Assembly (NCBI RefSeq): GCF_004683965.1
Contig: NZ_CP038436.1
Span: 930,001 to 994,000, forward strand
Source of the DNA: Nocardioides seonyuensis
GTDB lineage: Bacteria; Actinomycetota; Actinomycetes; Propionibacteriales; Nocardioidaceae
Length of the DNA: 64,000 nt
Reading direction: 5' to 3'
The notes below the pieces were generated by a model. That model was given only the letters and a program-made list of their open reading frames with translations, ran no database searches and was not told where the DNA came from. Shown one piece after another: positions 16,873 to 26,003 of the stretch (its first letter is position 1; each line of letters starts with the position of its first letter). The position numbers were made by a program, and so were the translations under genes.

Positions 16873-18125
16873 GAGGCCATCTCAGCACGCATCAGGTGGT
16901 GGGCCGCCTCGTAGGCCGCGAGGGTCCGGGTGGCGGTGCGCTCCCACGAGAACTCCGCCGCCTGCACCCGCGCCCCCCGCTGCAGGCGGGCGAGCAGGTC
17001 GGGCTCGTCGACGAGCCGTCGCAGCGCCGCCGCCCAGTCACGGGGGTCGTGGCCCTCGACGAGGAGCCCGCTCTCACCGTCGGACACGACCGTCGTCAGG
17101 CCGCCGACGGCCGCGGCGACCACCGGGGTGCCGGTGGCCTGCGCCTCGACGGCCACCAGGCCGAACGACTCGTTGTAGGACGGAACGGCGACCGCGGTGG
17201 CTGCGGCACACCACGTCGCCAGATCGGGCTGGGTGACCGGAGGGATGAAGCGCACGACGTCGCTGATGCCCAGCTCGGCGGCGAGCTCGGCCAGCGAGTC
17301 GGGGTGCTCCAGGCCGGTGCCCGAAGGTCCGCCCACCACGGGTACGACGATCCGCTGGCGCAACGACGGGTCGTCGTCGAGCAGCACCGCCACGGCCCGG
17401 AGCAGCACGTCAGGCGCCTTCAACGGCTGGATGCGGCCGGCGAAGAGGAGGACCACCGCGTCCTCGGGCAGGCCCAGCTCGCGCCGGGTCTCTGACCGGT
17501 CCCGCGGCCGGAACACCGACAGGTCGACCCCCGGGTGCACGACGGCCACGCGGGCCGGGTCGGCGTCGTAGAGGTCGACGAGCTGCTGGCGCTCGAGCGC
17601 GGTGTTGGCGACCAGGAGGTCGGCCGCCTCGACGACCTGCTCCTCGCCGATCAGCCGTGCGGCCGGCTCCGGGGTGTCACCCTCGGCGAGCGCGGCGTTC
17701 TTGACCTTGGCCATGGTGTGCATCGAGTGCACGAGCGGGACCTGCCAGCGGTCACGCGCCAGCGCGCCGACCTGGCCGGAGAGCCAGTAGTGCGAGTGGA
17801 CGACGTCGTAGTGGCCCACCGGGTGGGACACCTCGGCACGCAGCACCTCCCGCGCGAACGTGCACAGCTGACCGGGGAGCTCGCCCTTGGTGAGTCCTTC
17901 GAAGGGGCCTGCGGCCACGTGACGCACGAGCACGCCCTCGGCGGCCTCGACCACTGGGGGCAGCCTCGACGAGGTCGCCCGGGTGAAGACGTCGACGCTG
18001 ATGCCACGCTGGGCGAGCCTGCGTGAGAGCTCGACGACGTAGACGTTCATCCCGCCCGCATCACCGGTGCCGGGCTGGTCCAGTGGCGAGGTGTGCAGGC
18101 TGATCATGGCAACCCTGTCACCCAC
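16869..18125 (-). CDS. mshA: D-inositol-3-phosphate glycosyltransferase (mycothiol step 1)
   Basis: A 418-residue GT-B glycosyltransferase that transfers GlcNAc from UDP-GlcNAc to inositol 3-phosphate, the first step of mycothiol synthesis. The signature [20 protein letters not shown] is at the N-terminus. The GT4 C-terminal half has [30 protein letters not shown] and a final helix. GTG start with GAGGAG six bases upstream. It marks the organism as a mycothiol producer. Confidence 0.95.
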   Translation of the reverse strand: MGDRVAMISLHTSPLDQPGTGDAGGMNVYVVELSRRLAQRGISVDVFTRATSSRLPPVVEAAEGVLVRHVAAGPFEGLTKGELPGQLCTFAREVLRAEVSHPVGHYDVVHSHYWLSGQVGALARDRWQVPLVHSMHTMAKVKNAALAEGDTPEPAARLIGEEQVVEAADLLVANTALERQQLVDLYDADPARVAVVHPGVDLSVFRPRDRSETRRELGLPEDAVVLLFAGRIQPLKAPDVLLRAVAVLLDDDPSLRQRIVVPVVGGPSGTGLEHPDSLAELAAELGISDVVRFIPPVTQPDLATWCAAATAVAVPSYNESFGLVAVEAQATGTPVVAAAVGGLTTVVSDGESGLLVEGHDPRDWAAALRRLVDEPDLLARLQRGARVQAAEFSWERTATRTLAAYEAAHHLMRAEMAS

Positions 18126-18189
18126 GTGGACTCCTCGCTGTCGACGGCACCGCAGGGCTCAACGTCCTGCAGCATCGAAGTCATTCCCG

Positions 18190-20685
18190 TCAGCGGCGCA
18201 GCACCAGGCGCTCGAGCCGCGTGGCCGCTCCGGAGAGCACCACGCCCACGAGGAGCGAGAGGGCCAGGGCCAGCCACGGCCACGAACCCTCCAGGTGGGG
18301 GTAGACCTGCCAGTGGGTGAGGTAGATCCACAGGGAGGCCGCAGCGAGGACCCCCGCGACTCCCGCGACCGCCCGCGGGACCCGCACGCGCGGCACCCAC
18401 ACCAGCGCCAGCATCCCCAGCGCCACGTAGGCGTCGCGCTCCCACTGGGGGAAGGCACCGACCATGGTGACGACGGTGACCACGCTGACCAGCAGGCGTT
18501 GGCGGGTGGAGCCCGCCCGCGCGGCCGCCCACCCGAGCGCGAAGAGCCAGAAGATCACGTGGGCGCGGTGCTCGGCGTCCCCGGGGACGTTGATCACGTC
18601 GTAGCGGGTCAGCATCGCCACCGCCACGAGTCCCATCGGGAAGGCGAACGGGCGGGCCCGTTCCAGCGCGTCCACCCGGGGGATCGAGAGGAACAGCGCG
18701 AGGAGCACGAGCGTGTGCACGAGCGCCTCGATGAACCAGAAGTACCAGCCGGGCTCGCTCCAGCTGGCCGACGTGAGGCCGTTGACCAGCAGCACCTGCC
18801 GCCAGGTCAGCCCCTCGGCCCAGAGGCCGACGAGCGAGAAGACGCCGATCACGAGGGCGGAGGGTACGGCGACCCGCGCGGCCGAGGTGAGGATCCGTCG
18901 CGTCCGCTGTGGGCGCGAGGCGCCGGTGAGCTGGAACCGGGCCAGGTTGAAGCCGGCGATGGCGATCAGGAGGTGGGCGCCACCGAGCAGGCCGAACGCG
19001 TTGGCGTGGGTCGCCACGATGGTGAGGATCGCCAGGGCCCGCATGACGACGTTGGTCTCGACGAGGGTCCCGCGCCGGCGCCGCGCGAGCGGCGCGTCGG
19101 CCAGCGCTGCGGCCGGCGTGTGGGGCCATCCTGCCGGCAGGTCGCCGAGGAGCGCCTCGAGGCGCAGCGACACCTCGACGTAGGACAACGAGTCGCCCCC
19201 GAGGGAGACGAACGAGTCGGTCGGCCGGGCGTCGGGGCGCCGCAGGAGCCGGGCGTAGAGCCCCACGATGTCGGCGGCGGTGGCGGGCGACATCCTCGGT
19301 TTCGAGGATCGCTGCGCGGGCACCGCGACGGCGGCCAGCACCCCGCGGTAGTCGACCTTGTCGTTGGCCAGTCGCGGCAGGTCCGGCACGGTGACGACGC
19401 AGACCCCGGTCGGCGCCAGACCGCACACGCGGGTCGCCGCAGCCTCGACGGCCGCTACGTCGACCGCGCGTGCTTCGCAGGCGACGCCCAGGACGACCCG
19501 GTCGCCCCCGTCGGCGGCGGCCGTCACGAAACCCTCCGCAGCGAGGCTCCGCTCGACGTGGTCGAGGTCGATCCGCAACCCGCACACCTTGGCGAAGCGG
19601 CTGCGACGTCCGACGATCTCCCACAGCCCGTCGTCACGACGGCGGGCGAGGTCGCCGGTGTGGAGGGCGTGCGTCGTCCGGCCCAGGGCCAGGTCGGCGG
19701 GGGACTCCGCGTAGCCGAGCATGACGCCCGGTCCGCGCGCCACGAGCTCGCCGACGTCGGCGTCGGGGTGGTCGGCCGGGGCGAGGGTGAAGGTCACCTC
19801 GTCGATGGGGAGCCCGATGCTGGTGGGGGCGTCGAGGACCCGGTCGGGAGGCAGGACGGAGAGGCGTGAGGTGGCCTCGGTCTGGCCGTACATCACCACG
19901 AAGTCCCACCCCCGCTCGCGTCCGAGTTCGGCCCACGCCCGCACGCGCTCCGGGGCGAGGCGGCCACCTGCCTGGGTGAGGTAGCGCAGTCGCGGGAGGT
20001 CCCGCTCCGCGAAGCCGCCACGCTCGAGGAGGTCGAAGGTGTGGGGCACGCCGGCCAGGGTGGTGACGTCGCGCGCCTGTTGCCAGAAGTCCTCGTCGGT
20101 CACCGACGCCTCGCTGAGCAGGAGCGCGGCGCCCCGGAGCAGGTGGCTGTGGAGCACCGACAGGCCGTAGCAGTAGTGGAGCGGCAGGTTGAGCGCCGCG
20201 AGGTCGTCCTCGCGCACGTGCAGGCTCGCGGCGATGGCACGCGCGTTGGCCACCAGCCCGTCACGGGAGAGCCGGACGAGCTTGGGCGATCCCGTGGAAC
20301 CGCTCGTGGACAGCAGGAGAGCAAGGTCGGGGTGCAGGTCGTGGACACTGCCCTCGCGGCGCCACTCGCGCGCAACGCCACTGGCGACCACGTCGGGGTC
20401 GTACGCCGCCACGAGGGCGTCGCGGGACGCCGGGGCGCACATGAGGACGACCTGCCCCGCAGCCATCGCCCCGAGGTACTCCACGACCGAGGCGACGTCG
20501 TTGCGCGGGGTCAGGAGCACCAGTCGGCGCCCGCCGGCATAGGCCTCGGCCACGTCGGAGACACGGTCGGCCAGGTCGGCGTACGTCACCGACTCCTTCC
20601 CCTGGCGCAGGGCCGGGTGAGCACCTTGGCGCGTCAGGTGCTCGACCAGCGCATGGCCGCGCAGCAGGTCGGGGAGAGTGGTCAC
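18190..20685 (-). CDS. Adenylation-carrier-membrane acyltransferase fusion, iron-box regulated
   Basis: An 831-residue three-part protein. Residues 1-465 are an AMP-forming adenylation domain: LSTSGSTGSPKLV (about 130), YGQTEATSRL (about 267), TGDLARR (about 345), the GRRSRFAKVCGLRID hinge (about 360), and catalytic Lys in NDKVDY (about 445). Residues 475-545 are an acyl/peptidyl carrier with phosphopantetheine Ser about 499 in LGGDSLSYVEV. Residues 560-831 form about ten membrane helices resembling acyltransferase-3 proteins, with VATH and GGAHLLIAIAGF. The likely job is to activate a carboxylic acid, load it on its own carrier and hand it to an acceptor at the membrane. An IdeR/DmdR-type iron box overlaps the promoter, so a siderophore or low-iron surface modification is plausible. 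Substrate and acceptor are unknown. Confidence 0.85.
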   Translation of the reverse strand: MTTLPDLLRGHALVEHLTRQGAHPALRQGKESVTYADLADRVSDVAEAYAGGRRLVLLTPRNDVASVVEYLGAMAAGQVVLMCAPASRDALVAAYDPDVVASGVAREWRREGSVHDLHPDLALLLSTSGSTGSPKLVRLSRDGLVANARAIAASLHVREDDLAALNLPLHYCYGLSVLHSHLLRGAALLLSEASVTDEDFWQQARDVTTLAGVPHTFDLLERGGFAERDLPRLRYLTQAGGRLAPERVRAWAELGRERGWDFVVMYGQTEATSRLSVLPPDRVLDAPTSIGLPIDEVTFTLAPADHPDADVGELVARGPGVMLGYAESPADLALGRTTHALHTGDLARRRDDGLWEIVGRRSRFAKVCGLRIDLDHVERSLAAEGFVTAAADGGDRVVLGVACEARAVDVAAVEAAATRVCGLAPTGVCVVTVPDLPRLANDKVDYRGVLAAVAVPAQRSSKPRMSPATAADIVGLYARLLRRPDARPTDSFVSLGGDSLSYVEVSLRLEALLGDLPAGWPHTPAAALADAPLARRRRGTLVETNVVMRALAILTIVATHANAFGLLGGAHLLIAIAGFNLARFQLTGASRPQRTRRILTSAARVAVPSALVIGVFSLVGLWAEGLTWRQVLLVNGLTSASWSEPGWYFWFIEALVHTLVLLALFLSIPRVDALERARPFAFPMGLVAVAMLTRYDVINVPGDAEHRAHVIFWLFALGWAAARAGSTRQRLLVSVVTVVTMVGAFPQWERDAYVALGMLALVWVPRVRVPRAVAGVAGVLAAASLWIYLTHWQVYPHLEGSWPWLALALSLLVGVVLSGAATRLERLVLRR

Positions 20686-20691
20686 CGACCG

Positions 20692-20697
20692 ATCTTA
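20692..20697 (-). promoter_or_regulatory. -10 box (TAAGAT) of the iron-regulated fusion gene
   Basis: TAAGAT ends six bases before the GTG start at 20685, predicting a leaderless mRNA. The iron box begins one base further upstream. Confidence 0.55.
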
Positions 20698-20698
20698 G

Positions 20699-20717
20699 AA
20701 GGTTAGCCTTACCTGAG
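20699..20717. promoter_or_regulatory. IdeR/DmdR-type iron box
   Basis: The plus-strand core AAGGTTAGCCTTACCTGA matches TTAGGTTAGCCTAACCTAA-type iron boxes at 15 of 18 aligned positions. Its arms AGGTTAG and CTTACCT pair at 6 of 7. It abuts the -10 box of the downstream (minus strand) gene, so iron-loaded repressor would block RNA polymerase. No gene starts on the other side, so the site serves only the fusion gene. Confidence 0.75.
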
Positions 20718-20734
20718 CCAACGTGACGCGGAAC

Positions 20735-21625
20735 TCAGGCCTCGTGCGTGCCCTGGTGGAAGAGCTGCTGCCACCCCCCGCGGCCGCGGGTCCACAGCGA
20801 GCTGCGCAGCGTGGTGCGCTCGTCGGTGGAGGCCCGCCACACGAGCAGCACAAGGTCCGGTGCGGGCTTGGAGACGGTGAGGACGTCGAGGGTGACCGGC
20901 GAGGGCAACGGCCCGATCCGCTCGAGGAGCGCCTCGCGCTCCCAGAGCACGCCGGAGGCCCCCACCTCCTGCCACTGGGGGTGCAGCAGTGCGGCCACGC
21001 TGGCCCGGTCCGAACGCACCTCGTCGGTGAGCAGCGCGCGTTCGAGCGCGATCACCTGCTCCTCGTCGCTCGGGACCTGTTCCTCGTCGAGGTCGCTGAA
21101 GAGGTCGGGCTCGGTGACGACCTGCCCGACCGCAGCCGCCGGGTGGGACGTCGTGCTGCCGGCGAAGCCGGGGCCGGCCTCGGGCTCTCGCCCCTCCTTG
21201 AACGCCAGCGCCGCGGCGTTGGCGAGCCGGTCGGCTGCCTCATTGAGCTCATGGCCGGCGTGGCCCTTGACCCACTCGAAGCGGACCCTGTCCCGCCGGC
21301 CCTGCATAGCCTCGTCGAGCGCCTTCATGAGCTCGACGTTGAGCACCGGCTTGCGGTCCTTCTTCACCCAGCCGTTGCGCTTCCAGCCCGGCATCCACTT
21401 GGTGATCGCGTCGATGACGTAGCGGCTGTCGCAGAACACGAGGAGGTCGTCGTCGAGGTGGGCGCTCTGCTGGAGCAGGTCGAGGACCGCCATCAGCTCG
21501 CCCATGTTGTTGGTGCCGTGGGCCCATCCGCCCGACGCCCAGCGGGCGTCGTCGACGTACCAGCCCCAACCGGCAGGGCCGGGGTTGCCCAGGGCGGATC
21601 CGTCCGCGGCGGCGATGATCGTCAC
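20735..21625 (-). CDS. rnhA: Ribonuclease HI with C-terminal NTF2-like domain
   Basis: A 296-residue protein. Residues 1-150 are RNase HI, which cuts the RNA of RNA-DNA hybrids: Asp in AADGSALGNPGPAGWGW, Glu in NNMGELMAV, Asp in FCDSRYVI, and the KGHAGHELNEAAD motif. After an Ala/Pro-rich linker (150-190), residues 195-296 resemble a SnoaL/DUF4440-type NTF2-like fold (EEQVIALERALL ... LLHPQWQEVGASG). The tail's role is unknown. GTG start; the gap to divergent SDR is 27 bases. The fusion gene follows 49 bases after the stop. Confidence 0.88.
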   Translation of the reverse strand: MTIIAAADGSALGNPGPAGWGWYVDDARWASGGWAHGTNNMGELMAVLDLLQQSAHLDDDLLVFCDSRYVIDAITKWMPGWKRNGWVKKDRKPVLNVELMKALDEAMQGRRDRVRFEWVKGHAGHELNEAADRLANAAALAFKEGREPEAGPGFAGSTTSHPAAAVGQVVTEPDLFSDLDEEQVPSDEEQVIALERALLTDEVRSDRASVAALLHPQWQEVGASGVLWEREALLERIGPLPSPVTLDVLTVSKPAPDLVLLVWRASTDERTTLRSSLWTRGRGGWQQLFHQGTHEA

Positions 21626-21652
21626 GGTCGGGGATCCTGCCACGATGTCCCC

Positions 21653-22402
21653 ATGACCACTCAGCAGCCTCGTCGTACTGCCGTCGTCACCGGCGCCTCG
21701 AGCGGCATCGGCGCCGCCACCGCCCGCGCCCTCGCCGGGCAGGGCTTCCACGTCGTGTGCGCGGCACGCCGCACCGACCGGATCGAGGCGCTCGCCGCCG
21801 AGATCGACGGCACCGCCGTCACCTGCGACGTCACCGACCCGCGTTCCCTGTCCGCCCTGGCCGCGGCGGTCGAGACGTGCCACGTGCTGGTCAACAACGC
21901 CGGCGGCGCGTTCGGGAGCGAGACGGTGGAGGAGTCGGACCCGCAGGCGTGGCGGCGCATGTACGACGTCAACGTCATCGGAGTCGTCCAGGTCACCCAG
22001 GCGCTGCTCCCCGCGCTGCGCGCCAGCGGCGATGGGCTGGTCGTCAACCTCGGCTCGACCGCCGGGCGCTGGGCCTACGAGGGCGGTGGCGGCTACACCG
22101 CCGCCAAGCACGCCCTGCGGGTCCTCACCGAGACCCTGCGCCTCGAGCTCAACGGCGAGCCCATCCGGGTCTCGGAGGTGGCGCCCGGGATGGTGCACAC
22201 CGAGGAGTTCTCGCTGGTGCGCTTCGAGGGCGACCGGGAGAGGGCCGAAGCGGTCTACGCCGGGGTCGACCAGCCACTGCTCGCCGAGGACGTGGCCGAC
22301 GCCATCGCCTGGATCGCCACCCGCCCCTCCCACGTCGACATCGACGAGCTGGTCATCAAGCCTCGCGCCCAGGCCGCGGCCCACAAGGTCCACCGCACCT
22401 GA
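21653..22402 (+). CDS. Short-chain dehydrogenase/reductase
   Basis: A 249-residue classical SDR. TGASSGIGAAT is the NAD(P)-binding Gly motif, NNAGG follows, and Ser in NLGSTAGRW with YTAAKHAL give the Ser-Tyr-Lys catalytic set. An Arg pair in CAARRTDRIE suggests NADP preference. The sequence is near YdfG/serine dehydrogenase-like SDRs, but the substrate is not fixed. CACGAT six bases before the ATG is a weak -10 candidate. Confidence 0.9.
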   Translation: MTTQQPRRTAVVTGASSGIGAATARALAGQGFHVVCAARRTDRIEALAAEIDGTAVTCDVTDPRSLSALAAAVETCHVLVNNAGGAFGSETVEESDPQAWRRMYDVNVIGVVQVTQALLPALRASGDGLVVNLGSTAGRWAYEGGGGYTAAKHALRVLTETLRLELNGEPIRVSEVAPGMVHTEEFSLVRFEGDRERAEAVYAGVDQPLLAEDVADAIAWIATRPSHVDIDELVIKPRAQAAAHKVHRT

Positions 22403-22437
22403 GGCTGCCGCCTGCCGGGCTGTGCGAGGATTCCGAC

Positions 22438-23127
22438 GTGAAGACGATCGGCCTCATCGGCGGCATGAGCTGGGAGAGCAGCGCGGTCTACTACCGCGAC
22501 CTCAACATCGGCGTGCAGGAGCGGCTCGGGGGCCTCTCCTCCCCCAAGCTCGCTCTCACCACCGTCGACTTCGCCGAGCTGACCGACCTCGAGGACGACG
22601 AGAGGTGGGACCAGATCGGCGTGCTGCTGGCCGAGGCCGGCAGGAGCGTGGAGCGCGCGGGTGCCGACTTCCTGCTGCTGTGCACCACGACGTTCCACAA
22701 GGTCGCCGACCAGGTCGCGGCCGCGGTGGACATCCCGCTGCTGCACCTGGCCGACGTCGTCGCAGACGCGTGCCGCGAGCAGGGCATGAGCAAGGTCGGC
22801 CTCATCGGCACCAAGGTGGCGATGTCGGAGTCCTTCTTCATCGACCGGCTCGCCACCCACGAGCTCGAGGTCATCGTTCCCGACGAGCGACACCACGACT
22901 TCCTCAACGACGCGATCTACGAGGAGCTCGTCCACGGCCTGGTCCTCCCCCGCACCCGCAGCCGCGTCGTCTCGATCATCGAGGAGCTGTGGGACGCCGG
23001 CGCCGGCGGCGTGCTGCTGGGCTGCACCGAGCTGGAGCTGCTGGTCAAGCAGGCCGACGTGGAGCTGCCAGTCTTCCCGTGCACCACACTGCACGTGCAG
23101 GCTGCGCTCGACCGCGCCCTCGACTGA
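22438..23127 (+). CDS. Aspartate/glutamate racemase family protein
   Basis: A 229-residue protein of the two-Cys racemase family. It opens with IGLIGGMSWESSAVYYR, typical of aspartate racemases of the YgeA type, and the C-terminal GCTELELL carries the second catalytic Cys. The first is in LLCTTTFHKVAD, where many members have CNT, so the usual Asn is Thr here. The reaction would be cofactor-independent racemisation of Asp, Glu or a related amino acid. GTG start 35 bases after the SDR gene. Confidence 0.85.
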   Translation: MKTIGLIGGMSWESSAVYYRDLNIGVQERLGGLSSPKLALTTVDFAELTDLEDDERWDQIGVLLAEAGRSVERAGADFLLLCTTTFHKVADQVAAAVDIPLLHLADVVADACREQGMSKVGLIGTKVAMSESFFIDRLATHELEVIVPDERHHDFLNDAIYEELVHGLVLPRTRSRVVSIIEELWDAGAGGVLLGCTELELLVKQADVELPVFPCTTLHVQAALDRALD

Positions 23128-23130
23128 GCC

Positions 23131-24000
23131 TCAACCAGCGAGGGCTGGGACGGCGATCCGCACCACTCGCCACACCGCCCAGAAGGGGCTTCCCGCCACG
23201 TCGGCGGCCAGCGCTGCGGCGGGCAACGGCACCCGGAGGACGTCGGAGCGCAGGCCCTCGCTCGAGATCAGCAGGTCAGCGCCGTCGACGGCGAGGCCCT
23301 CGCCCTGGTCCTGGTCGGGGAGGTCCCACCCCTCGACCACCTGCCAGGACGGGTAGGCCAGCACCACAGCACGCGAGTAGGTCCGCACGACGACGGCTCC
23401 CCCACCCGGGAGGAAGGCTGCGTCGGTCACGATCCCCGGGGTCCGGCCCACTTCCGTGAGGTCGTTGACGCCGTCCTCGTCCAGCTCGAGCGGCGCCTTC
23501 AGCACCATCCCGGCGAACGTCCCCTTGGTCACCACGAACAGCTGTCCGGTGACCGGATGGGTGAGCAGCGCCTCGGCGTCGTACGGGTGCTCGGGATGGC
23601 GCAGCTCGTAGGACGTCGCACCACCACCTCCGGTCACGTCCAGACGGGTCACGCTGACGGAGGGCCGGGCATCGCGGTTGTCGCCGATGTCGCCCACCCA
23701 GACGCTGCCGCGGCCCGCGGGCGCCAGGGCCTCGACGTCGGATGGGTCCGCGTCCCACGTGACCTGTGCCGTCGTCCGACCGGTGGCGGGATCGACCACG
23801 AAGACACGGGCGGAGTCGCCTGAGTCATTGGTCGTTACGACCGAGTCGCCCAGGACCGCCAGCCCGCTCGACTCCACGATGGCGGGGTCGGTGAACGTGA
23901 ATGCCACCTCGGACGTCGGTGACTCCGCGCCCGTGGCGGCCCCAGCCACGAAGGGCGCTGCCAGCACGGCCGTCGCGAGGGCCGCCCTCAGGTCAACCAT
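23131..24000 (-). CDS. Secreted beta-propeller-like protein
   Basis: A 289-residue exported protein with a signal peptide of about 24 residues. The rest is beta-rich with repeated blade-like segments (SSGLAVLGDSVVTTNDSGDS, WVGDIGDNRD, YDAEALLTHPVTGQLFVVTK). These resemble esterase/strictosidine-synthase-like or NHL propellers that bind sugars or ligands. The start overlaps the upstream methyltransferase by eight bases, so the two are co-transcribed. The last codons run into a CTCAACCAGC sequence that looks like half of the dispersed repeat described elsewhere. Confidence 0.75.
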   Translation of the reverse strand: MVDLRAALATAVLAAPFVAGAATGAESPTSEVAFTFTDPAIVESSGLAVLGDSVVTTNDSGDSARVFVVDPATGRTTAQVTWDADPSDVEALAPAGRGSVWVGDIGDNRDARPSVSVTRLDVTGGGGATSYELRHPEHPYDAEALLTHPVTGQLFVVTKGTFAGMVLKAPLELDEDGVNDLTEVGRTPGIVTDAAFLPGGGAVVVRTYSRAVVLAYPSWQVVEGWDLPDQDQGEGLAVDGADLLISSEGLRSDVLRVPLPAAALAADVAGSPFWAVWRVVRIAVPALAG

Positions 24001-25249
24001 CGCCGAGCAGCTGCCCCAGGCGTGGCCGCACGGCCCAGGCGGCCACCAGGTCGTCGTACTCCTCGTCGGCGCCCGCGCCAGCCGGGCCGCGGCCCACGCG
24101 GGTGGCGCGCAGCAGCGTGTTGCGCGGGGTGTGCGCGCTCTCGACGAACTCCACCACGTCGACGCGGTAGCCACGGCGTCGCAGCAACGCCGCCCGCAGC
24201 GCATCGGTGAGGGTGTCGGCGAACCGCTCGCGCAGGATGCCGTCACGGGTGAGCATCGAGTAGGGAGCCGGCGGTGGGGACCCGCGCAGCTGGGCGGCGA
24301 TGTCGTGGTGGCAGCAGGGTGCCGCCAGGACGAGCGAGGCATTCCACCCGACTGCACGCGCCAGAGCGTCGTCGGTGGCGGTGTCGCAGGCATGGAGGGC
24401 GAGCACGACGTCCGGGTCGCGGTCGAGCGAGGCCTCACCGATGGTGCCGACGACGAAGTCGGCCTCGATGCCGAGCTCGCGGGCCACGTCGGCGTTGTGG
24501 TCTGCCGACTGCTGCTTCACGTCGACACCGGACATGCGCACCGGCAGCCCGAGGCCGCCCTCGGCGGGGTCACCGGTGAGGTGGGCATGCGCTGCGAAGG
24601 TGAGGTAGGCGTTGCCGCAGCCGAGGTCCACGATGCGGAGCGGGTCGTCGGCCGTCGGCGTGCGGAGGTGTCCCTTCGCGAGCGCGTCGCCGAGCGCCGC
24701 GTCGAGCAGCCGGAGGAACTCCTCGACCTGTCGGAGCTTCGCCTGCCGCGTGGGCTTGATCCGCCCCTGGCCGTCGCTGATGCCGAGGGCGCGCAGGACG
24801 GGATGGCCCGCGGGCAGCAGTCGCTCCTTCTCCCGGTCGTGGGTGCGATCGACCTCTGCGGTCGAGGCCCGAGCCCGGCTCGAGACCAGGGCCCGCCCCT
24901 TCTTCGTGACGCGCACCTGGTGGACGTGGGTGGTCGTCTCCACGTGCCAGCTTGCGAAGGGCTCGGCGAGCAGCGCATCGACGAGCGTCGCGGCAGCCGG
25001 GCCGAGGAGATGGTTGGCGGTGTGGGCCTGGGTGTCGTCGAAGGACTCGACCTGCAGGTGCCGACCGGCCTTCAGGTCGACGACCCGCAGCTCGATGCCG
25101 CGCACCTCGCGACCGGCGACGATCGGCACCTCCGCGCCCCGGCGACGGCCGGAGGCTCGGGCCCGGACGAGGCGGTCGCCGTCGAGCAACGCCGCCCGCA
25201 CGGGCTCCAGCGGGTCGACTGACGCCTCGTCGTCGGCTCCCGTGGTCAC
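23993..25249 (-). CDS. SAM-dependent methyltransferase (methyltransferase_32-like)
   Basis: A 418-residue protein. The N-terminal 150 residues hold a Lys/Arg-rich domain (TKKGRALVSSRARAS) that may contact RNA. The C-terminal half is a Rossmann methyltransferase with VDLGCGNAYLTFA as the SAM motif, LALHACDTATDDAL, and APCCHHD. That combination is seen in the METTL25/RRNAD1-like family. The substrate is not known; an RNA or protein target is an inference. GTG start overlaps the preceding 27-residue gene as GTGA. Confidence 0.82.
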   Translation of the reverse strand: MTTGADDEASVDPLEPVRAALLDGDRLVRARASGRRRGAEVPIVAGREVRGIELRVVDLKAGRHLQVESFDDTQAHTANHLLGPAAATLVDALLAEPFASWHVETTTHVHQVRVTKKGRALVSSRARASTAEVDRTHDREKERLLPAGHPVLRALGISDGQGRIKPTRQAKLRQVEEFLRLLDAALGDALAKGHLRTPTADDPLRIVDLGCGNAYLTFAAHAHLTGDPAEGGLGLPVRMSGVDVKQQSADHNADVARELGIEADFVVGTIGEASLDRDPDVVLALHACDTATDDALARAVGWNASLVLAAPCCHHDIAAQLRGSPPPAPYSMLTRDGILRERFADTLTDALRAALLRRRGYRVDVVEFVESAHTPRNTLLRATRVGRGPAGAGADEEYDDLVAAWAVRPRLGQLLGDG

Positions 25250-25329
25250 AGGACTGCGGCCAGGACGACGATGAGGATCAGCGCCCCCAGTGCCACCGGG
25301 ATGACGAGTCTGCGGTGGCGGGGATTCAT
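25246..25329 (-). CDS. 27-residue single-pass membrane protein
   Basis: A very short reading frame: a basic start (MNPRHRRLVIP) followed by an uninterrupted hydrophobic helix of about 17 residues to the stop. The TGA overlaps the GTG start of the methyltransferase (GTGA), which argues that it is translated. It resembles small actinobacterial membrane proteins with the same basic-then-hydrophobic layout. It may help tether or couple the methyltransferase operon, but no function is known. Confidence 0.55.
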   Translation of the reverse strand: MNPRHRRLVIPVALGALILIVVLAAVL

Positions 25330-25333
25330 GCCC

Positions 25334-25996
25334 CTATCGTCCCACGACCCGGAAGGGACCACCGGCTCCGGTCTTCCAGCGCCGACCGTACTGGCCCTCG
25401 AACCACGGTCCCGGCTCCCTCAACACGAATGCCGACGCGAGCCGCGTGTAGGGCTGCCGCGAACTTGCCTGATCGCGTCGGGCCCTCGAGATCGCCATCC
25501 CCTCGGCCTCCAGCTCCCTGTCCATTCCGACGATCTCCGCGCCGAGCACCACGATTCCTCCGCAGTTCACCACGAACGGCATTCCCTTGGCGCTCGCCAG
25601 TGCCCGGACGAGCGCGTAGAGCCTGTCGCCCAGGTGCCACCACGCCCGGGCTGCGTCGACCTGCTCGTTGCGCGGGGCGAGGACGTCGGCACCTCTCCAC
25701 GTCCGCCACGAGCTCTCCGGGTCGGCTTCACGCGGCGCCATCCGTGCGACAAAGACCGGACGGTCCACCCTCGCTGCGATCTCGCAGGGGTGAGCCGTTC
25801 GGTCGAGCGCTGCGCGGACCTCGTCGGCCCGGTAGAGAAGCGCGTTGCGCACCCTGATCGGCGCACCCGCCACGCCCGCCTTGAGCGCGGCGCGCGTCGC
25901 GTCCCGTCCGGTCCACCGCAGCCTGAGGTACTCGGTGGCTTGACGCTCGGTCCACAGCTCGGGTCCGTGGTGCCGCTCAGGATTGTCGTCGCTCAC
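25334..25996 (-). CDS. Hypothetical protein with excisionase-like HTH
   Basis: A 220-residue protein starting at GTG. The N-terminal 60 residues (LWTERQATEYLRLRW ... LLYRADEVRAALD) resemble a MerR/excisionase-type DNA-binding fold in which a conserved Tyr-Arg-Asp-Glu-Val segment ends the domain. The remainder is unrecognised, with GMPFVVNCGGIVVLGAEI in the middle. A TAGCGT box seven bases upstream supports the start. It ends four bases before the 27-residue gene, so it may head a four-gene unit. Confidence 0.6.
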   Translation of the reverse strand: MSDDNPERHHGPELWTERQATEYLRLRWTGRDATRAALKAGVAGAPIRVRNALLYRADEVRAALDRTAHPCEIAARVDRPVFVARMAPREADPESSWRTWRGADVLAPRNEQVDAARAWWHLGDRLYALVRALASAKGMPFVVNCGGIVVLGAEIVGMDRELEAEGMAISRARRDQASSRQPYTRLASAFVLREPGPWFEGQYGRRWKTGAGGPFRVVGR

Positions 25997-26003
25997 CGTG
26001 ACG

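Noticed and set aside
20699..20717. Iron box as control for the divergent SDR gene or rnhA
   Set aside because: The SDR start is about 940 bases away and rnhA ends upstream on the same strand as the fusion gene. Only the fusion gene begins at the box.
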